From Musa acuminata AAA Group (Eukaryota > Streptophyta > Magnoliopsida > Zingiberales > Musaceae), in contig NC_088339.1 of the NCBI RefSeq assembly GCF_036884655.1, forward strand, positions 30,465,001 through 30,529,000: a stretch of DNA of 64,000 nt, in the 5' to 3' direction. Position 1 is the first letter of the stretch; every line of letters starts with the position of its first letter. The notes beneath the pieces are model-generated. The model saw only the letters and a list, made by a program, of their open reading frames with translations, did no database searches and had not been told where the DNA came from. The position numbers were made by a program, and so were the translations under genes. Positions 48,782 to 61,738 of this stretch are shown here, in pieces.

Positions 48782-51700
48782 TTAATCCGCTGTCCAGCTC
48801 TGTTCGACGATCTCACGCAGTTTTCTGTTGTACTCACGCTTGTTCTCACTGAACATCCGTGCAGCCTCAGAATTTGCAGGCGAGTTGGGATTAGGATCAC
48901 AGAGCAAAGACTGCACCAAAAATTTGGTTCTACTGTTAGCAGATGATTGATCCCTTTGTCAGCTTCGATAGATAAGTGATAAAAGTATTGACCCAGAGGT
49001 TGTTGTAACATATGCTTCCATACAGAGTGATCATCAAATCGTCATAACTACACAGGTACAATGCATATACTCACCAACAAAAGTGTAAACATCCACCAAT
49101 CCATTTTGAAAAAAAAAATAAAATTTGTTATTTATTGTCTGCAAATTTAGCTGATAAGATGCAAACATGACCCCCTATAGAAAAAATATGAATGCTACAG
49201 CCATCCCTGTATCCTTAAGAATATAAACTTGTTCACAGATGTTGCACACTGCAAATAAACCCTAAGATCATTCCAGTAAGCCATTTACAAGAACAAGGAT
49301 GTAGAAACAAAACTATGCATGAATTATATCTATATGTAATCTATGAGCTATGAATGTTGATCTAATCAAATATTGTAAACTTATGAATTATCCCAATCCA
49401 AGTTGAGTATTTATGAACTTCATTGCTGATAATCCTGATATGAAATGCTGATTTATGACTCAGAAAAGAGTTTATTTAACATTATTATCCTATATCTGTT
49501 TGACATCAGCTATCCTATATCCCAATCCAAGTTGAGTATTTACGAACTTCATTGCTGATAATCCTGATATGAAATGCTAATTTACGACTCAGAAAAGAGT
49601 TTATTTAACATTATTATCCTATATCTGTTTGACATCAGCTATCCCAATCGCCAGCTGCTCAGCATTCTAAAGCAAGTACCACATCCTCATATGACTAGTC
49701 TTTGATGGACCTTAGATAACCCAAGTTATCATCTACTAAGATAACTATAATTATTAGCTCAGTTAGACTACTTGTGATGAGTCAAAGTTGTCAAATGCCT
49801 CGGTGGTCCTAGGCGGAGATGGAAATCTTAACAACCACTGTTTCATATTGAAACTTAAACTACAATCGTGAGACTCCTTCAGTGTTTGCTAAAAGGTGTT
49901 TTTACGGAAGATACTATGTTCACAGTAAAAAGATTTGATTCATCTTATTGTTTACCGAAAAAAGCCTAAAACAACTATTACAAACAACTTGATAAAGAAA
50001 ACCTTTTGCTATTGTTCCAATGTTCGAATTGAAAAACATTCCCAATCTTTAGTCAAATCCTATTACCCTCCAGTAACAACTATTTGTAACAAACAACCGT
50101 TTTAGAGAGAAAAAAGCAGGCCTTGGGAGTTTTAAGTAGCTTCCTATGCACTATCACGGTGTTCTGCTGTTGTTTGGGTGGATACTTAAGTGAGGTGCCA
50201 AGGCCCTAAGCAGCCTAGGTGACATCCATAATAATATTTTAAGAGAAACACAGGATTCAAAACAACTAAGCTCATAGAAGTTGTGACATAAAAGCCAAGC
50301 CTTACAGATATGATTGGAAAACTTCCAACATATTTTTTCATTCCACCCAAGAAAGCACACCACCCAAGATATTTACCAGTACTGTTAACTTTACAAAATC
50401 TACCAATTTAGAAACAGGTTTGGCAAACGTATAACCAAAATCGCAAGGCCTAGACCTTGAACTCTTTTCTCCCTCTTCTTTCTTCGTCTTTCTCATCAAC
50501 TTTGATATTTTCATATTTATCTGAGACCATTATCCATCAACCCTCCCAAACAAGCCTCATCTGAGCCCATCACCAAACTTCCCCACCAAGCCAGCACCAC
50601 TCATGCTAATGCTACCACATCAAAAAAACTCTTCCTCTCCTTTTCTCATTGCCCCGTTTTTCCTAGGTTTGGCATTTTTTCCAATTTTTTCCTCCACTTT
50701 ACCATAATTGAGGATACAAAAACAAAATCCACCTAGTAGAACCAAGCTCAACGAGTCTAATCTGCCACAGAAGTCTGACCTCAAAAGTAAGATGGTAGAT
50801 ATTGACTGCCTAACCCAAATAAATGCCATATAAGATGGAAAAATAAGATCAACTGAAATTCAGAGGATCTCCCTCATGTTACAAATCTGCAGTTATATTT
50901 CCAAGACTCCACCAATCAGATGTAAAAAAAAAAATTGATACACTCGACCTGTTTATAACATCCAGTCACCATATACTAACAAGATCATTTATTGTGAAAA
51001 CCTCAAGGCCCTTCACATTGTTAGACAAAAAGTATGAGCTTGTATACATAAATGAAATTGTCCAAGTCCCTACTGTTAAAATCAGCAGAAAAAAATTCCT
51101 GAACAAACATAAAAATTGCTGAGCAGTTGGCACACTTATTTATTCCAGTTCACATAAATGATAAATTAAGGATGTCAAACACTAAATATATTTTGCATTT
51201 CAAAGCACGACAACAGGGAGAGAAGGGTCATCAAACTAACAAAGTTTTAAGAAAAGCTCAACAAGAATATAGGAGAAACTTTTGTGTATGATTAAGAAAA
51301 TAATGGATCCTAATACCTGGATAGAAGTAAGAATGGCAGCTACATCATATATTGGGCTCCATTGGTTCTGCAAAATATCCAAGCATATACTTCCATCTGC
51401 GTAAACTGAATAATTCATTCAAAAGCATTAGGATTAGTCTAAAGAATATTAAACACTCAATATATAACAACATTAATTTAAACTTCCCAGGATCACAACC
51501 AGTAAATTCAGCAAATAAAGGACAACCTCTGTGATGGAAAATAACTCCACATTCAAACAACTCTACAACAAATTGGCAATGAGGTATTAACATAAAAATT
51601 AACCCCTTGATCAGTTGAACTCTAAATGAGGCATTTCCCACCGTTAAGCTGTCAGCAACATCCCTAGTTAAATAAAAGGGCAGGAAGATCATATTTCATT

Positions 51701-54654
51701 GTTTATACTAAAGTTATCTTAGGTCTCCCACTACCTCTAATCACACCATTAATCCTAATAGACTAACTTGTCTAAATAGATTAAGCCTTCTTTGTACGTG
51801 TTCACATCACCATAAAAGATTTTTCCTCGTTTTACCCTCTCTTAGTAGCTCAGGAATTAAAAATATTTTTTATTTTATTTTTATAGTAACCCCATATATC
51901 CACATTAAGATTCATATTTTGACTATATTAACTTTTTTGCACAAGTTTCATAATTGCATGACACAATGATCAATAAAGCATGGTTGCCTTACAGCTCTCA
52001 AAAATATAAAGAAAGAGAACTACTAATTTGAAAAGGGAAAAAACGACCATCCTATTGCTCCTCTCCACTCTAACAATCTCAATTTTACTTCATAAACAAT
52101 ATCTTCAACAATCTCTCGACTTTATTGAGTAATAGTAGCAAGATATCCAAAATTTATTCATAAGAACTTCTTGTTCATCTATCTCAACTACTCTCCTACT
52201 TAAACTAAAACTTTTAATGTCTGGCAATAATATCCATATCTCAAGTCTAACTGAACTCTCATCAGCTAAGACAAAATCATAACCAAATAACATATACCAT
52301 AAAACTCTATCCTATATATGACTAGTGAGCTCATCCATTATCTATGTGCAAGGAGACATAATATCTCCTGTTGTTTAGTGACAATATCACCCAGTCCAAG
52401 AACCATCTCTTGTTGTTTAGTGACAATATCATGTACTATGTTTGTCTTGGCATTCAACTTACATGTGTAAATAACAATTTCTAACACAGGTAGTAGTCAT
52501 CAGGCCTTGCAGAATAAAGCACAACCAGAGAAGAAGAAGAACATATATATAGACATTCATGAAAGAAAAAGGAACCAGTATCTTCACTTACTATTAGGAT
52601 GAAACATTCGAGAAACAAATCGTACAGTTGGCGGCTTATTTGGATAATCCTCTGTAAATTGAAGTGTCAACTTAAACGTTCCTGGTCAGATGAAATATTT
52701 CAAGCTCAGAGAACGCAGAAACAATATCAACTGCTGATAAACTTATGGAAGCAGGTATATAATACAAAATTTGCAGACAGAAAATGAAATAAGTTAAAGC
52801 AACACATACAAACATAGATTTGCACAAAAAATAGTAGTTCAGACAATGAAAGATCTTACCACTCTGGAAACTTGAACAGAATTATGATTAAAAGATTAGA
52901 TATCAAAATCTCATAATATTCAAATAAGCGTAATATAATATTTTGCTAGATAAAATTTCAGGCTTAAGAATGAATACAGATGCAAGCTGAAAAGGTTAAC
53001 TTGGTAGACTACTGCAGATTCTCTTTCTACATGATCTAACAGTATGACTGGCTCTAGATAATACACAATATGGTAGACATATTCTAAGATCAAACATACT
53101 AATTTTCTTTTAGTGGACAACATACTACTTCATGTTTTGTTGCATAAGCCACAAGAAACCCCAGAAAGAACCAGATCCTAATTAATTAAATGAGCAAGCA
53201 ATAGGATGATGGTAGGGAGAAAAAACACAAGTTGTTGAACAAGGCATTTGAGCATAACTTACACTATAAGAAAATAAAATCTCCTCTCCCCAATTTAAAA
53301 CATAATATGGACTTAAAACCAGTCAAATAGAAGAAGGATGATAGGACTGCATTCCTTTTTTTCCCTTTGGTATGCCAATAACCAATATTCTTGATGCACT
53401 TACCACTATGTCTCATTATGCAAACAAATAAACTTCAATCATCTAAAATTGATGCTATATGTTTCCTCTTCTAATTCCATAATAATCATCATACTTATTC
53501 TGTAACAAATGCTAGGATTGTTGGGAGAATATGTTGTCTGTGATGCAAGATAGCTCACGAAAAAAATGAGCAATTACAAATATTGACAAAATTTATTTTG
53601 AAACAAAAGGATATCAACTAAAGCCACATAATAGGTTTTATTTTTTTTTAATACCAGAAACGCATGAATGAAAGCTAATAAAAAAATTTCAATCTAAATT
53701 CCAATTTTAAGCATTGAAAAAAGGCATCATATTTAGCTGCCTAGTATCTTGGTTGACCATTCTAAGTGCCTAGCAATTTAGATACCTGGTAATTCCCAAG
53801 ATTTCATACCAAGTTCTTTCATGTCCAGCAAAGAATAACATCCTAGGCTTCAAGGATAATCCCTAAATATGACTTTGGTTTAAAAAGACCATTTCACATT
53901 ACAATCTTCATATTAAAATTCATGACCTTTCGTTTGCATACATAATGCCATAATAAAAAAATAAAGAAGACAATTTCCATTATACAAGCTGACAACAATT
54001 AGATTATTAAAACTTCTCACTGTAATAGATGTTATAACTTATAACACAATTTGTTAAGCTATTGAGATTGTTCGATCTTAGAGAAAACCTTTATAATTTT
54101 GCACTGAAGAAGCTTTCTCTTGGTTTCCCTAGAGTATATACTATGATATAATACCAGCATGGATACAATTAAACACGCTTAATAAAATATGAATACAAAT
54201 GAACAACTACACAATTTATTAATTATATCGGTCCATGGAACATGACAAAGTGTAACAGCTAAATATCAAACTTCTGGACAAGTGAAACTAACTTAGCAAA
54301 AAGCAAAAAATGGGAAACATATGTGGTGATGAGGTACAGGGGTCATCTGCATAATAGAAAATCAGTAAGATGTTCCAACTCCTTAGGCAGACACTACAGC
54401 ACCAGAAAACCTACCTCCATCCCAAGGTGTGTCATCCGGGCTGCAGTTAAAAACCAAGAAAAAGGTTTCAGTAAAATAAACCCATAATTAGCAAGGAAAA
54501 CCACAGTAAATTATTCTTTCCAAACATACCCAAATATTACAGCATTCCATAGCATGATGTTGTTGTCATGAGGAGCACCACTGATACCTGCAGGAGGGTC
54601 CTGCTGCAAACGCTTGAAGTCCCTCATAAGCCTCTTCCTTGCTGGTGTCGACAT
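48782..54654 (-). CDS. UBC2: Ubiquitin-conjugating enzyme E2, RAD6 type (UBC1/UBC2)
   Basis: Accepts ubiquitin from E1 on its catalytic Cys and, with E3s such as HUB1/HUB2, monoubiquitinates histone H2B. Coding exons 54654-54530, 54440-54415, 52681-52592, 51405-51317 and 48910-48782 join to 152 residues, exactly the family length. Seen: [20 protein letters not shown] at the N-terminus, HPN at 78-80, active-site C88 in [11 protein letters not shown], and the C-terminus [11 protein letters not shown] without an acidic tail. A non-coding first exon ending at 55579 (CACAG/GTAGAG) and an acceptor at 54664 (CTAG) imply a 5' untranslated intron just before the ATG. Convergent with LIP1. Introns hold a 129-base tandem repeat and a LINE fragment. 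Symbol UBC1 or UBC2 cannot be told apart. Confidence 0.97.
49391..49648. repeat. 129-bp tandem duplication (intronic)
   Basis: TCCCAATCCAAGTTGAGTAT at 49391 recurs at 49520, and the 129-base unit is nearly identical over its whole length. It lies in the last intron of the UBC gene. It looks like a recent unequal duplication. Confidence 0.95.
51700..52330 (-). pseudogene. LINE reverse-transcriptase fragment, heavily degenerate
   Basis: The minus strand retains traces of the same LINE region as the 13.4 kb copy: a YGICYLV..ILS..MRV block parallel to MLFADDIVLVNES in another frame, then an [13 protein letters not shown] stretch and later RT C-terminal remnants near 51,720-51,860. Many stops and shifts interrupt it. 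It lies in a UBC intron in the host gene's orientation. Confidence 0.5.
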
Positions 54655-55936
54655 CCTCGCTACCTAGATGAAAGAAATTTTCATGTTCCATACACTGTCA
54701 ATATATAATTCACAAGAATCCCATTTCTATTCAGGTCTACTTTTAATAGAAAGAAAAGGTTATAGGCTTTTCTATTCAAGAATCTCATTTCCATTTCTAT
54801 TCCCAAACACCTATCTCCCAAAGTTGAACATCGGCATTTTGACTCCCATCTTACACAAACTTCACAATTTCCCCATCCTACCCTCTATGCGGCTATAGGC
54901 TAGAATCATTAACTGGTCTTGTATTTGACTTGGCCCCCCCCTCCTCAAAATGAATTGGAGATATCAATTCATTTATCAAGACTGGTTAACCATACGTTTT
55001 GGGTACTGGTGCTCTTCAAGAAAAAAAAATGGATAGAAACCACGTTTTATTTATCTAGAGAGTATATTTCATGTTGATATATACTAGATAAAGCAACGAA
55101 TGCATGACGATCTTTTCGTGACAACTTGAACAGAGAACTGCATCATATTTCACATGCAAACGAGAAAAAGATCACAAGAGCAAGAATTCATTGAATCCAA
55201 TTAGAATTTGCATGTTACCCCCTTCAATACCCCCACACACAATCACGAAAAGCAAAAAAGGACCTCTTTTTGGCCAATACATTAACCTATATATCAAAAA
55301 AACATATATCAGACCCAAGTTTAATTAACAAAGCGGACTAATTCCATAAGATCATCCAAGGCTTCTACACGTACAAGTCTCAGAAATCAACCAATACTTC
55401 CTACCATAATAGCAAAAGAGGAAGACAAAGCGAAATTAGGGTTTTCCGCAACAAAATATATCAATTGATGTTTTCCGCACAAGATCAATTCCACCACCAA
55501 ATCGCATCGGTAAGAAACGATACCAAACAAAACAAATACGAGATCGACAGAGGACGCGAATCGAACGGATTGCTCTACCTGTGACCCAGCCGCGACTGCG
55601 AGAGACGGAATTCTCTCGGGACGCAGCCGCCCCGTCTAAGAAACAATAGCTAATTTGGCGTCGCCCTGTTGCCCGATCGACTCCTCCTCCGCCCTCGATC
55701 TCAGTCACGAAAGCAACGTGAAGAAGAAACCTTCGATTATTCGGGAACGACGAAGAGCAAGATGAAGAGGCGAATCGCAACGAAGAGAGAAGAATTCGCA
55801 CGGTACATCCGGAGCGAAGCGAAGAGGGCTTTTTATTGAGAGCGTTGATTGGCACCGCGAGTTAACTCGCGACTTAGACCCAGTCGGCTCGTTTCAAAAT
55901 GTGTGCCATTTCCTCTTGTCGTTTCCTTCCTAGTGT

Positions 55937-55938
<2 letters not shown>
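54655..55938 (-). promoter_or_regulatory. UBC 5' untranslated exon, leader intron and promoter
   Basis: GC-rich stretch from about 55,560 to 55,860 fits the transcribed non-coding exon and core promoter on the minus strand. The intron runs 55578-54664. A 139-codon frame at 55,436-55,855 crosses the predicted donor and has no recognisable family, so it is not called a gene. Confidence 0.55.

Positions 55939-55989
<51 letters not shown>
55939..55989. repeat. (TA)n microsatellite
   Basis: About 25 uninterrupted TA units directly beside the truncated 5' LTR of the copia element. Confidence 0.95.
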
Positions 55990-55991
<2 letters not shown>

Positions 55992-58480
55992 TAAGTCAGT
56001 CGATAGTATAGAATAATATTATCAGCACTATCAATGATAGTATCATCAATTTAAACGATATTACTGGGTGATGATGGTACTATCCAAAATTTAAATTTTA
56101 TGATAATAATATTTTTTTTTTAAATTTATGGCTCATGTAAAAAGTTATGATAATAATATGCTCAAAATTCAGATTTTATGATGATAATATATTTCTAAAT
56201 TTATGACTTATGTCAAAAGTGACTTATTTGTGATTTAGTATTTATTCTCTTTATTTATAATTTTTACTTGATTAATCGAGTTTCTAAACTATATTATTTT
56301 CTCTATCGAATTTTAAAATTGATCAATAGCATTAATTCATCTATCTTTTTTCTAGTGTTATTAAGATTCGAACGATCGGTATCAAAGCAAAATTTTCTCC
56401 TTTAGATTAACACCTAAGAAAAAAATAATGATATTTTTAAGCAATTAAGAGATACTATATCACAAGTCCTTTCATGTTCAATAAGATAAATTACACCTAT
56501 TGAAAAAATATGAATGCAAATTTTTTTTGCTTTCTATCGATTATGATTTATGGAATATTATTGAATTTAGTTTTCAACTTGTAGATATTTTTACTAAGCC
56601 TCTAAGTAAAATTCAATTTGATTTTTTTAGAAGAGAATTAAACATGTTGAATCTTTCAAATATATGATTAAATACCTTTTATTATTTGTTCTCCTATCAT
56701 ATTATTTTTTTTGCTAATGATTTTGGGGGAGATTTATCCAAATTAATTATGATCTTTCTCTTGATTTATTGATATTCATAATTTGAGATTTGTTTTATGA
56801 CTCTTTCGTATTTATGTCTTATATATTTTGTTTTATTTTTTATGACAAAGAGAGAAAAATAGTAACTTATATTTTCTTTATTGTCCATCAAGGAAAGAAG
56901 CAGTAATTCATACCTAACTTATGTATTGAACAAAAAGAATTATAATGCTTGTATAACTTTTAAACTATGCATTAAATCTTGATAATGATTAAATATTATT
57001 TTTTAAAACTTAAATTTTGATTATATTTTTGGGCTTATAATGATAATATCAACAAAATCAAATTTCTTTTAACTTGAATTCAAGATTAGTATTGAATTGA
57101 TATATGTTATTATTTTTTAGTTCAAGTTCATCTACCTTTTTTAAGATGACATATACACACATGAGAAGTCTTGTTAAAGCCATACCATTAATCAATTATT
57201 ATCATCAAAATGAAAAGACGATTAAATCTTAGATTTTGATAAAAAATTAATTGATAAATTATTAGATGAATATAATTTTGAGATAAGTGATTTAATAAAT
57301 ATTTTAATAATACACTCGAACCACCTAAGAGACAAATGTTGAGTTGAAGGATTGTTTGATATGCTAAAGGGTGAAATTTATGCTAGAGGTTTGAACATCG
57401 TGTTAGAAGGAATGAATCTTATATTAGAAGATCGGACGTTGTGACAAAAACGATGTGTTGAAAGGAGCAAGCGATATGCTGAGTGATAAGATAATGTGTC
57501 GAAGGTTCGTATAAAGAGTCATAAGATCAAAAAAACATGTCAAAAGCTTTAATGTTACACCGAATAAATTTATTGAGTTAAGATTCAAGTGTTTTCGGTC
57601 AATTTGAGTCATTTTTGTACTAATTTTGAGCCCAAGATTATAGTTACCTTTAGGTAAGAATTGGACTTGTTAGAAGATCAACCAAGTTACCTATACTAGG
57701 TCTGGATGATGGTCCTACTAGGCTTAGGCGATAGTATTGTTTAAGTCAATCAACAACACAAAAAGATATTATCAATATTATTGGCAATAGTACTATCAGT
57801 TTAGGTGGTAGTACCACCTAGGTTGATAGCGATACCATCTAAATTTTAAATTTTATGATAATAGTACTCCCATAGTCTATCTAGATTTATGATTTATATC
57901 AAAAGTTATGACAATAGTACCAAGTGTCAACGGTAATGCCACATGTACCTTGAAATTTTAAGGATTTAAAATTTTAGCTATATTTTTAAAGTCTTTTGGG
58001 CCTATAAATACCTTATTAAAGCTTGATTAATGGAGTATCCATTCCTAAGATAACGAGGTATACTCTCATTTTGAGCATAGTTTGAATCTCCTCTATCTTG
58101 AGCTTAGTTGTAATACTAAGTTGAGGTAAATGGTCTTTTGTAAAAAGTGAGTGCGAAGGTAATCTCTTAAACTTGAAAAAAAAAATTGTAAGAAGGATAG
58201 TTGATCTATGCTCATTGAAAAGAAAATTGATAGTGAAAGATAATAATCACTAGGAAAGAGAGATCGAGAGGGGATGAGAAGATTGAACCATTATAAATTA
58301 GTTTGTCTCTCATTACTTGTCTTTTACTTATGATTTAGTATTAGTATTTTCATTTTTCAAAACTTTTACTTAATCAATCAAGTTTTCAAAATATGTTTTT
58401 TCTCGATCAAGTTTTAAAATTGCTTTAAAATGCCATAGTAATAATTTACATTTCCTCTTAGTGCCATTAAGATCTCGACA
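55990..58480 (+). mobile_element. Collapsed Ty1/copia (Sirevirus-like) LTR retrotransposon
   Basis: 55,990-56,374 (end of the 5' LTR) is similar to 57,739-58,480 (end of the 3' LTR): shared AAATTTTATGATAATA, TGATTTAGTATT and AGTG..ATTAAGAT blocks. Directly after the first copy, CGGTATCAAAGC (56377-56388) resembles the initiator-tRNA-Met primer-binding site. The interior is reduced to a broken gag start (about 56,460-56,560) joined to the 3' end of pol (about 56,571-56,667, with VDIFTKPLSK). Next come a purine tract (GGGGGAGA, about 56,725) and a TATGACAAAGAGAGAA-like signature typical of Sireviruses. The 3' LTR may begin at TGTTGAG near 57,337. The 5' LTR is truncated. It is dead: most of gag-pol is deleted and the rest carries stops. 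Confidence 0.75.
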
Positions 58481-58619
58481 AGCTAACCCCTCGCTTTGAG
58501 CCTATGGAATCATTAATCGAAGTAACTCTTGATAAAGCTCTAACTCGACCATATTATTAAGAGACAAGGCAGCGTTGCTTAAGCCATAACAAATATAACT
58601 TATCAGACTTCTTTCGAAG

Positions 58620-60960
58620 TAATATTAAAGTCTTTGTGTAGTCTCGAAAGACATCCTTGGAATCAACCCTAGCGTGGCCTAGCACCATTTGAACCTCTCA
58701 CATTAGGCACACCCAATAAAGCAAAGGCATCAAAAGCTTATCCTTGACTGCTAGCAAGCCGTCGACAATAAGGTAGACAAGTTATGTGCTGGTTTTATCT
58801 CCAACATGCAATACCCCTTGTGGCTTGCCAATATTATATTCGTTAAAAAATCTAATAAAAATTGATTGATGTGTATTGACTATACCGATGTTAATAACGC
58901 ATGTCCAAAGGATAGCTACCCCCTCCCTCGGATCAACTAACTAGTTGACGCCACCTCGGGTCATGAGTTGCTAACATTTATGGATACCTTCTCCGGTCAT
59001 GAAAGCATATCTTGTTCATTATTGATCGAGGAACATATTGCTACCAAATCATATTTTTTTGAATGAAAATTATTGGGGAGTATGATAAACAAAATATTTA
59101 AGGACTAGATGTGGAGAAATATCGATGTCTATGTTGATAACATAATCGTGAAAAGCAAGACAACTAACACGCATTTGATCGACCTAGCAAAGACATTCCA
59201 AACATTTAAAAAAAATTAAATGAATCTCAACCCGACCAAATGCGTATTTTTAAAATTAACTCAGGGTAAATTTCTTGGTTTTATTATGCGTTAATGATGA
59301 ATAAACACTAACCCTGAGAAGGTATAGGTCATATTAGAGATGCACCTACCTCGATCGATCAAAGAGGTCCAATAGTTGACGGATTAGCTAGTAGTCATCA
59401 ATCGATTCTTCTCTCGGTCGAACAATAAATGTCTTCTTTTGTTTCTTATATTATAAAACTCGAAGGGCTTTATGTGGATGAAGGAGTGACAAGGTGCCTT
59501 TGATAAACTAAGGATCACATAGCATGGCTATCAAAACTCACCTCCTATATCTTGGGTGAAACTTTGAGCCTTACTTCGTTGCCACAAGCTTTATTGTTAG
59601 TTTGATCTTGATATGAGATGATGTGGGGATCCAAAGTCCTATATACTATATTAGTCATATCTTGAGCGAGCTCGAGATGTGATACTTGTCAATCGAGAAG
59701 CTAGAGAAAGATACACTTGTACTTTAAAGTGCATGTGATTAAGGTGATCACTGACTAACCCCTTCGATAGGTCCTCTCCTAAATAGATATGCCAGTTTAG
59801 TTACTCAGTTAGTAGAGCTGTGAGAGTTCGACAATGACATTGGCTAACTTTATTTCGAAGCACACCCCACCGCCATTCAAGAACACATATGTCCATCCCA
59901 CATGGACATTGCTTGTCGATGGGTTGGCCACCTTGGGTGGAGGTGGTGCTAGACTTGTCATCAAATGCCTCAACAAGCTAGTCTATGAGCAAGCCATCTA
60001 GTTCGATTTTAAAATTTCTAATAATAAAACTAAGTACAAAGCACTCCTCTTGTGACTTTGGCTCATAAGAGAGTTATAAATTTATGAGTTGATGGTGTTT
60101 AATAATTTACAACTACTCATTAACCAAGTGAATATGAGCTTTGAAGCCCGAGATGTGACAATGACATAGTACCTTGAGGTGCAAAACTAACATCTAACTT
60201 CTACAAGCTCAATGTATTATAGGTATCTCACAAGGATAATTCTTAGGCTAAAGTACTTGTAAGGCTAGCCTCAACCTGAAAGATGACAAAGTGTAAGCCA
60301 ATATATTGTCGACATAAATTATCAACACCTTTGAAGTTGCTTATACCGAGTAAGAACCTTATTGAATAAACGAGATCCTATGCTACAAGAGGGATGAGAT
60401 GCTCCCAATTGACTCCTCCTTGACTCAGAAATCAAACACTATTAAGTATGGTACCATATGATTAACAATCGCTTCTATTGTAAGTCTTTCAACCAATACT
60501 CCATAGGTGCTTGACATCTTAGGAGACTGAGAGGGTCCTAGTCATCCATAAAGGTGTGTGTGGAGAGCACATCGACTGGATGACACTATGCTCACCTTTA
60601 GAATTCTTCTTGAGAGGTTCAACTGGATGACACTACGCAAGGATATCACAACTTACGCTCAAAGGTGCAATTAATACTAGAAATTCATGTAAAACCAACA
60701 TCAACCAATAATCCCCCAAATCACAATCGATTACGTTTAACCCTTTGCCTAATAGAAAATAGACATCCTAAATCCTTTTGTACCAACTTTGGGCCGATGC
60801 AAATCCCTCGTTATTAGCATAGATAGCTCACAAAGTGGGTGGAGGCTAAGTGGGTCGAGCTCCTCCCTAAGGACTCAATTTGGTCTTTTAGTACAACTAG
60901 TTATTTGGTTAGACTCATGATCTACTCATTCTATCCTATAATTTGGCTGAGGAGCTCAGC
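58620..60960 (+). pseudogene. Decayed Ty3/gypsy polyprotein (RT, RNase H, integrase)
   Basis: Plus-strand fragments in the normal gypsy pol order, in shifting frames. RT: LANIIFVKKSNK, MCIDYTDVNNACPKDSYPL, LVDATSGHELLTFMDTFSGH near 58,830-59,000, then VYVDNIIVKSK at 59,127 and LNPTKC near 59,230. RNase H: WTLLVDGLATLGGGGARLVI near 59,905. Integrase zinc-finger remnant: GVCGEH near 60,555. Core remnant: DILNPFVPTLGR and TKWVEAKWVELLP near 60,765-60,880. Catalytic sites are lost: the RT YVDD motif reads YVDN, and the RNase H Glu region reads NNKTKYKAL. Stops and internal deletions are frequent. No LTRs were recognised around it. Confidence 0.85.
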
Positions 60961-61294
60961 ATTATAAGCCCTCAGAGTTTAGTTGCGTGACTCAAGTGAA
61001 ATATTAAAATTATTATTATTTGATAAAATAAAAATAAAAGAATATTAAAATTATTTTTTCATATATCATTTTCATACCAATCTAGTACATCATATTATAT
61101 GTTATATTTTACATTAATATAACCGGCTATGAGTTATTTATTTTGTTTTTAGGATTATATAAATTTTAATACAATTTTTTTAAAATATATGACGCTAATA
61201 GAATCCTAATATAATGGGAAATCTTTCATCCCTTCTATCGCCTAACCCTTCAAATCCTCGACCAAGTCGGCTCCAATCGAATTGATCGTGAGCG
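60961..61294. other. Promoter-side spacer of the small mitochondrial-type gene
   Basis: AT-rich DNA grading into a GC-rich leader from about 61,230. No clear TATA box could be singled out. Confidence 0.4.
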
Positions 61295-61738
61295 ATGCGG
61301 CGAAGCGCTCGGTTTCTGCTCCACAAATCCATCTCCGCCTTCTCCTCTCTTCCCGCGATCCTCACAAAACCTCCCACACCGGTCCCCCCTGGTCTCCCCT
61401 TCTCGTCCTTCCGCCTGATGCGATGCCCGCTCCCCCCGAGTCTTGGCCGCCATGGATTCGCCACCGGCGGAGGACCCCTTGACCACAGCAAGGAGGTGGA
61501 TGAGATCAACCTGAAGTTCGCGGAGGCCCGGGAAGAGATCGAAGCGGCGATGGAGTCGAAGGAGACGATCTACTTCGATGAGGAGGCGGAGTGCGCCCGC
61601 GAGGCGGTGAAGACGGTGCTGGATATGTTCGAAGGGCTGCTGGCGAGGTTGCCTGAGAAGGAGCGGATGGCGCTGCAGAGATCGATGGGGCTGAAGATTG
61701 AGCAGTTGAAGGCGGAGCTCAAGCAGTTGGATGATTAG
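61295..61738 (+). CDS. Small probable mitochondrial coiled-coil protein, function unknown
   Basis: A single-exon frame of 147 residues. The N-terminus (about 1-57) is rich in Arg, Ser, Pro and Phe, has almost no acidic residues and ends in RHGFATGGG, which looks like a mitochondrial targeting presequence. The rest (about 63-147) is strongly charged and predicted helical: DEINLKFAEAREEIEAAMES, an EEAECAREAVKTVLDMFEGL stretch, then LPEKERMALQRSMGLKIEQL and a final KQLDD. The composition changes sharply at the junction and codon use is GC-rich, as expected for a real monocot gene. I believe close plant homologues exist but cannot name the family. The first ATG in a GC-rich leader was chosen as the start. 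Confidence 0.65.
   Translation: MRRSARFLLHKSISAFSSLPAILTKPPTPVPPGLPFSSFRLMRCPLPPSLGRHGFATGGGPLDHSKEVDEINLKFAEAREEIEAAMESKETIYFDEEAECAREAVKTVLDMFEGLLARLPEKERMALQRSMGLKIEQLKAELKQLDD

Noticed and set aside
55436..55855. 139-codon minus-strand frame upstream of UBC
   Set aside because: It lies across the predicted non-coding first exon and its splice donor; no domain seen.
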